The notes below the pieces were generated by a model. It did not search any database and was not told where the DNA came from. It saw only the letters and a list, made by a program, of their open reading frames with translations. Below are positions 62,369-64,000 of a stretch of 64,000 bases of DNA, in pieces. Source of the DNA: Tunturiibacter empetritectus (GTDB lineage Bacteria; Acidobacteriota; Terriglobia; Terriglobales; Acidobacteriaceae); the NCBI RefSeq assembly GCF_014201375.1, contig NZ_JACHDZ010000002.1, positions 372,001 through 436,000 of the forward strand, in the 5' to 3' direction. The translations under genes and the position numbers were made by a program. Position 1 is the first letter of the stretch; every line of letters begins with the position of its first letter.

Positions 62369-62804
62369 CGGGGCTCCTTTTCAACATCCGAACCGAACGG
62401 ATGGACCAGGCTGAACTTGGCTCCCCATCGTCGCACAGTCTCATCGTTACCTATCGCTGCCGCTTTAAGTGAATGAGTGGGTTGAGAGCGAAATCTCGGT
62501 GCCACGCGGGGCGACTAGCGCACCCGTATCCGACGCGGCGTACGCGTTATGCAGGATGCGCGGAAGGTACGACACGTCTGTGAGCAGCGGAACTGCCTTA
62601 CTGACATCTCTAGTTTGTTCGCGTCGAATCTTTGCCGGTACAACGGCAAAAAAGTAGAAACCTCTGGGCATACGCCGGGTTGCCCGTCGCTTTGGCGACA
62701 AACTTCTTTTCCTTCGAGTCCAGCTGTGAGGCTCCGGTTCTAGCCCAATCCGGTCGTTGACGCTCCGCTCCGCTAAACTAGAACTTGCCCTAACGGGAAG
62801 CCGT
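62369..62804. other. Intergenic region
   Basis: 436 bases between divergent genes. Short open frames exist on both strands but lack ribosome sites and protein-like composition. I see no RNA gene. Confidence 0.45.
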
Positions 62805-63587
62805 ATGCCAGCCGAAATCATCCTCCAGCAGACTCCTGACGACGCCGCGCTCCTCGACAAGCGCGAGCAACTTGCCACTGTCCGCACGATGCTCGCCGAG
62901 CGCGAATCTGAGCTTGCTCAAATCCGAGCCCAGCTCAAGACCTTCGAAGGTCGTTACCTCCGCCAAGTCGGCATTCTCTACGCCGAACTCGACGACCTCG
63001 AAGCGCGCATCGCCGAGCGCGAGGTCGATCTCTACGACTCCGACTCCGCCCGACGCCGAGCTGAGGAGACACGCCAGCGCGCGCAGGAGACCCACGATGC
63101 CGCATTCGGTGATGCCCGCGAAGCCGAAGAGTTCGACCCGCCGCCCAGCCTTAAGACTCTCTTCCGCGATGTCGCGAAGCGCATCCATCCCGACTTCGCG
63201 CGCGACGACGCGGAGCAGAAGCACTTCACTCTGCTAATGGCCCGCGCCAATCAGGCTTACAGCCGCGGCGACACCGAAACCTTGCAGCGTCTACTTGACG
63301 ATCATCGCGAAATCAACGCTTCCATCGCCGGCGAAGGCGCTGCTGCTGAGCTTCTCCGCATCACGCGCCAGATCCAGCATGCCGAGCGAGACATTGCAAC
63401 GCTCGATGCCGAGCGGCACTCGTTGCTCGCCGGCGAGCTAGCCCAACTGCACCTCGACGCCGAAGCCGCCGCCGGCGAACACCGCGATCTCCTCACCGAG
63501 CTTGCCGCCAGCCTTCGCGAGCAGATCGCCGATGCCAAGCGCCGCTTCGAGCTTATCGACCGCCAGATCAACGCGCATGGAAGATAA
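62805..63587 (+). CDS. Coiled-coil protein with internal J domain
   Basis: A 260-residue protein. Residues 13-75 and 80-105 are long charged helices (coiled coil). Residues 112-165 form a degenerate J domain: SLKTLFRDVAKRIHPDFARD contains the HPD motif (128-130) that stimulates Hsp70, followed by FTLLMARANQAYSRGD. The remaining ~95 residues are again coiled coil (RQIQHAERDIATLDAERHSL). Probably recruits DnaK to a specific client. ATG at 62805 after CGGGAAG. A Sel1-repeat gene starts 2 bases after the stop, so the two are an operon. Confidence 0.8.
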   Translation: MPAEIILQQTPDDAALLDKREQLATVRTMLAERESELAQIRAQLKTFEGRYLRQVGILYAELDDLEARIAEREVDLYDSDSARRRAEETRQRAQETHDAAFGDAREAEEFDPPPSLKTLFRDVAKRIHPDFARDDAEQKHFTLLMARANQAYSRGDTETLQRLLDDHREINASIAGEGAAAELLRITRQIQHAERDIATLDAERHSLLAGELAQLHLDAEAAAGEHRDLLTELAASLREQIADAKRRFELIDRQINAHGR

Positions 63588-63589
63588 AG

Positions 63590-64000
63590 ATGGAAGATAA
63601 AGCCAAACCCGGTCTGCAGCACATTCCTTCCGGCGCCACGTTGTCGCTCCATTCCACGCGCTCCAGCATCATCGCCCGCGGCCGCCGCGATGCCGCCAAC
63701 GCAGCCTCCAACCCGCACTACCGGCAGGCTGTCACCGACTGCAACTCTGGCAACTTCGGCGAAGCCGCAGCCGGCTTCCGACTTGCCGCCGAGCAAGGCC
63801 ATGCCGAGTCGCAGTACCTCCTCAGCACTTTGTACGATGCGGGTCAGGGTCTGCCGCAAGACGATACTCACGCCGCATATTGGGAGCGCAAGGCCGCCGA
63901 ACAGGGCCACGCTTACGCGCAGGCCAACCTCAGCTTTCGCTTCTACGCAGCCGACAACTTCTCTGAGGCTTTCGCATGGTGCGAGCGCGCCGCTCACAGT
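63590..64000 (+). CDS. Sel1-repeat (TPR-like) protein, 5' part
   Basis: The frame opens at ATG 63590 and runs off the window after 137 codons. Residues 45-75 (YRQAVTDCNSGNFGEAAAGF, RLAAEQGHAESQYLLSTLYD) and 77-110 (GLPQDDTHAAYWERKAAEQG, HAYAQANLS) are Sel1/TPR-like repeats, used for protein-protein contacts. It starts two bases after the J-domain gene, suggesting both act in one complex. The C-terminal part is outside the window. Confidence 0.8.
   Translation, partial: MEDKAKPGLQHIPSGATLSLHSTRSSIIARGRRDAANAASNPHYRQAVTDCNSGNFGEAAAGFRLAAEQGHAESQYLLSTLYDAGQGLPQDDTHAAYWERKAAEQGHAYAQANLSFRFYAADNFSEAFAWCERAAHS

Noticed and set aside
62465..62887. 140-codon open frame on the minus strand between the STAS and J-domain genes
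   Set aside because: Composition is Arg/Ser-rich shadow type and it overlaps the start of the J-domain gene.

Overview
This window is chromosomal DNA of a soil-type bacterium. The best guess is Acidobacteriota, class Terriglobia (Granulicella, Terriglobus or Edaphobacter type). This is an inference from GC-rich, C-biased codon use, the B12-dependent ribonucleotide reductase, an M13 peptidase, YVTN-type beta-propeller lipoproteins, Grx/TrxR-like flavoproteins lacking the usual cysteines, and small dispersed palindromic repeats. No rRNA, tRNA, CRISPR array, phage or intact insertion sequence was recognised.

Layout. 0-9 kb: methyl-cycle genes ahcY (cut by the window edge) and metK frame an MFS permease, an Ada fusion DNA-repair protein, a DUF3455 protein, a transglutaminase-like protein, an aldo/keto reductase and an NTF2-like protein. 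9-18 kb: envelope-type membrane proteins (RodZ-like HTH protein, polymerase-like protein, FtsX-type permease, GT-C glycosyltransferase flanked by two related multi-pass proteins). 18.6-25.5 kb: translation block rplM-rpsI-rpsB-tsf and then pyrH, interrupted by three minus-strand genes. 25.7-34.5 kb: acyltransferase, two beta-propeller lipoproteins, M13 metallopeptidase, MCE/MlaD protein, acpS.

34.9-38.7 kb is the most interesting part: a four-gene minus-strand operon encoding a Ser/Asn/Ala/Thr-rich exported protein with two copies of a ~52-residue module, a small exported protein with one copy of the same module, a periplasmic C39-type cysteine peptidase, and an outer-membrane barrel protein with an N-terminal coiled coil. 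This parts list matches Fap functional-amyloid systems (FapB/C, FapD, FapF). Both presumed fibre proteins also carry a double-glycine-leader-like motif just after the Sec signal peptide. I propose it as a divergent Fap-like export/fibre system.

39-48 kb: Ig-like membrane protein and LolD-type ATPase, cupin/JmjC-like protein, CorA, a carbonic anhydrase translationally coupled to a bestrophin-like channel, redoxin, HNH nuclease, GT-C glycosyltransferase. 48-54 kb: a seven-repeat lectin-like protein without a signal peptide, and nrdJ with a candidate NrdR box and promoter. 54-61.5 kb is accessory: an AT-richer two-gene island (SDH Clp-fold protease plus small ORF), dispersed repeats, two truncated secreted-protein gene remnants, and small enzymes. 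62-64 kb: STAS protein, then a J-domain coiled-coil protein followed by a Sel1-repeat protein cut by the window end.
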